Below the pieces are notes generated by a model that saw nothing but the letters and a program-made list of their open reading frames with translations, did not search any database and had not been told where the DNA came from. Both the position numbers and the translations under genes were made by a program. Shown piece by piece: positions 5,712-6,246 of a DNA stretch of 6,246 nucleotides. Where the stretch lies: NCBI GenBank assembly GCA_013694885.1, contig JACDBO010000346.1, positions 1-6,246 on the forward strand, given 5' to 3'. Source of the DNA: Chloroflexia bacterium (GTDB taxonomy: Bacteria > Chloroflexota > Chloroflexia > Thermomicrobiales > UBA6265). How positions within the stretch are numbered: the stretch's first letter is position 1; each line of letters starts with the position of its first letter.

Positions 5712-6246
5712 TCACGGGGTGGCGATGAACTCCTGGACGATGAAGCCGGTCTCGCCGGTCGCGTCCACCTCGACCGGGTACCAACGGTACCCATCGCCCG
5801 GGACCGGCTCCCCCGTGATGACGAGGCGATCCCCGCGATCCAGCGTGGCGACGATGTCGCCGTCGGTCGTCGGTTCCGCCCGCAGATTGACCTCCGTCTC
5901 GGTCACCACCACCGGGTCGCCTGGTGCGACCGGAAGGGGATCGTTGTCGGCGCTCTCGCCGCCCGTCGTCGCCACCGGCGTGCTCTCCAGCGCGAAGAAG
6001 CGAGGATCGTCCGCGAACGGGTCCAGGTCGATGCGGACGAGCGCGAAGCTCTTGTCCTCGGTGTCCCAGGCCACCCATCCCTCGCCGGTTGAACCGGGAT
6101 AATAGTCGCCGCTCGCGGCAGGTATCGGCGGCGTAAGTGCCAGTGCATCGTCGACGATCGCCCCGTCAGCGTCGGCGAGGTGGAGGGCAGTGGACGAGAA
6201 GTAGCGAACCGACGCGTTCCTGTTCGTGACGCGGAGACGCACGGCA
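5712..6246 (-). CDS. DUF4352-like plus SH3b domain protein, 5' end outside window
   Basis: 177 residues are visible. The first part (about residues 1-75) has the strands of a DUF4352-like immunoglobulin-type domain: a V-T-N start, F-x-S-x-x-x-L-H-L-x-D-A-D-G, then Y-Y-P-G-S-x-G-E-G-W-V-A-W. The last 65 or so residues (bases about 5712-5910) are a typical SH3b domain: VNLRAEP, a GDRLVITGEP turn, YRWYPVEV, then TGFIVQEFIATP at the very C-terminus. The GTG at 6242 is probably internal, because the frame stays open to the window edge and the domain's first strand is incomplete. Proteins of this build are usually exported or lipid-anchored; the N-terminus that would show this is missing. The fold resembles the SH3 units of the large protein at the left end, but without cysteines. 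Confidence 0.85.
   Translation of the reverse strand, partial: AVRLRVTNRNASVRYFSSTALHLADADGAIVDDALALTPPIPAASGDYYPGSTGEGWVAWDTEDKSFALVRIDLDPFADDPRFFALESTPVATTGGESADNDPLPVAPGDPVVVTETEVNLRAEPTTDGDIVATLDRGDRLVITGEPVPGDGYRWYPVEVDATGETGFIVQEFIATP

Noticed and set aside
5417..5794. 125-codon minus-strand open frame overlapping the PLDc_N gene
   Set aside because: Arg/Ala/Pro-rich shadow in another frame; the PLDc_N frame gives two clean membrane helices.

Overview
The window is GC-rich DNA (roughly 65-70% G+C in the genes by hand counts) from a bacterial chromosome. Every convincing gene lies on the minus strand. The organism is probably a Chloroflexota bacterium of the Thermomicrobia type (Sphaerobacter, Thermomicrobium or Nitrolancea relatives). 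That is an inference from composition and from exported SH3-repeat proteins with long Thr/Glu/Ala linkers. An actinobacterium is not excluded.

In transcription order (right to left) there are five genes. (1) The 3' part of a gene whose product has a DUF4352-like beta domain followed by an SH3b domain; it runs off the right edge (5712 to 6246). (2) A small two-helix membrane protein of the PLDc_N type with an Arg/Pro-rich tail (5161-5604). (3) A complete zinc-dependent histone-deacetylase-family amidohydrolase with all catalytic motifs (4063-5085). (4) A 404-residue soluble coiled-coil protein of unknown role (2626-3840). (5) A secreted multi-SH3 protein (1 to 1655) that runs off the left edge. 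Gene 5 starts at a TTG codon, so a caller that requires ATG misses it and reports opposite-strand shadows instead.

Between genes 4 and 5 lies a gap of about 970 bases (1656-2625) with no convincing protein gene. Sampled lines of it are only about 55-62% G+C. It holds an operator-like 15-bp inverted repeat and a strong hairpin in front of gene 5. It also holds a run of neighbouring hairpins, one with a C(UUCG)G loop, at about 2162-2532. On the plus strand those hairpins follow a 15-codon reading frame with an ideal AGGAGG ribosome binding site. This is the best candidate for something undescribed: a structured RNA, possibly leader-like, with no obvious downstream gene on its strand.

No shared pathway links the genes. 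The spacing of 75 bases between genes 2 and 3, with no visible terminator, permits co-transcription. Genes 1 and 5 are both SH3b proteins and so probably face the cell envelope. No tRNA, rRNA, CRISPR array, transposase or complete mobile element was seen.
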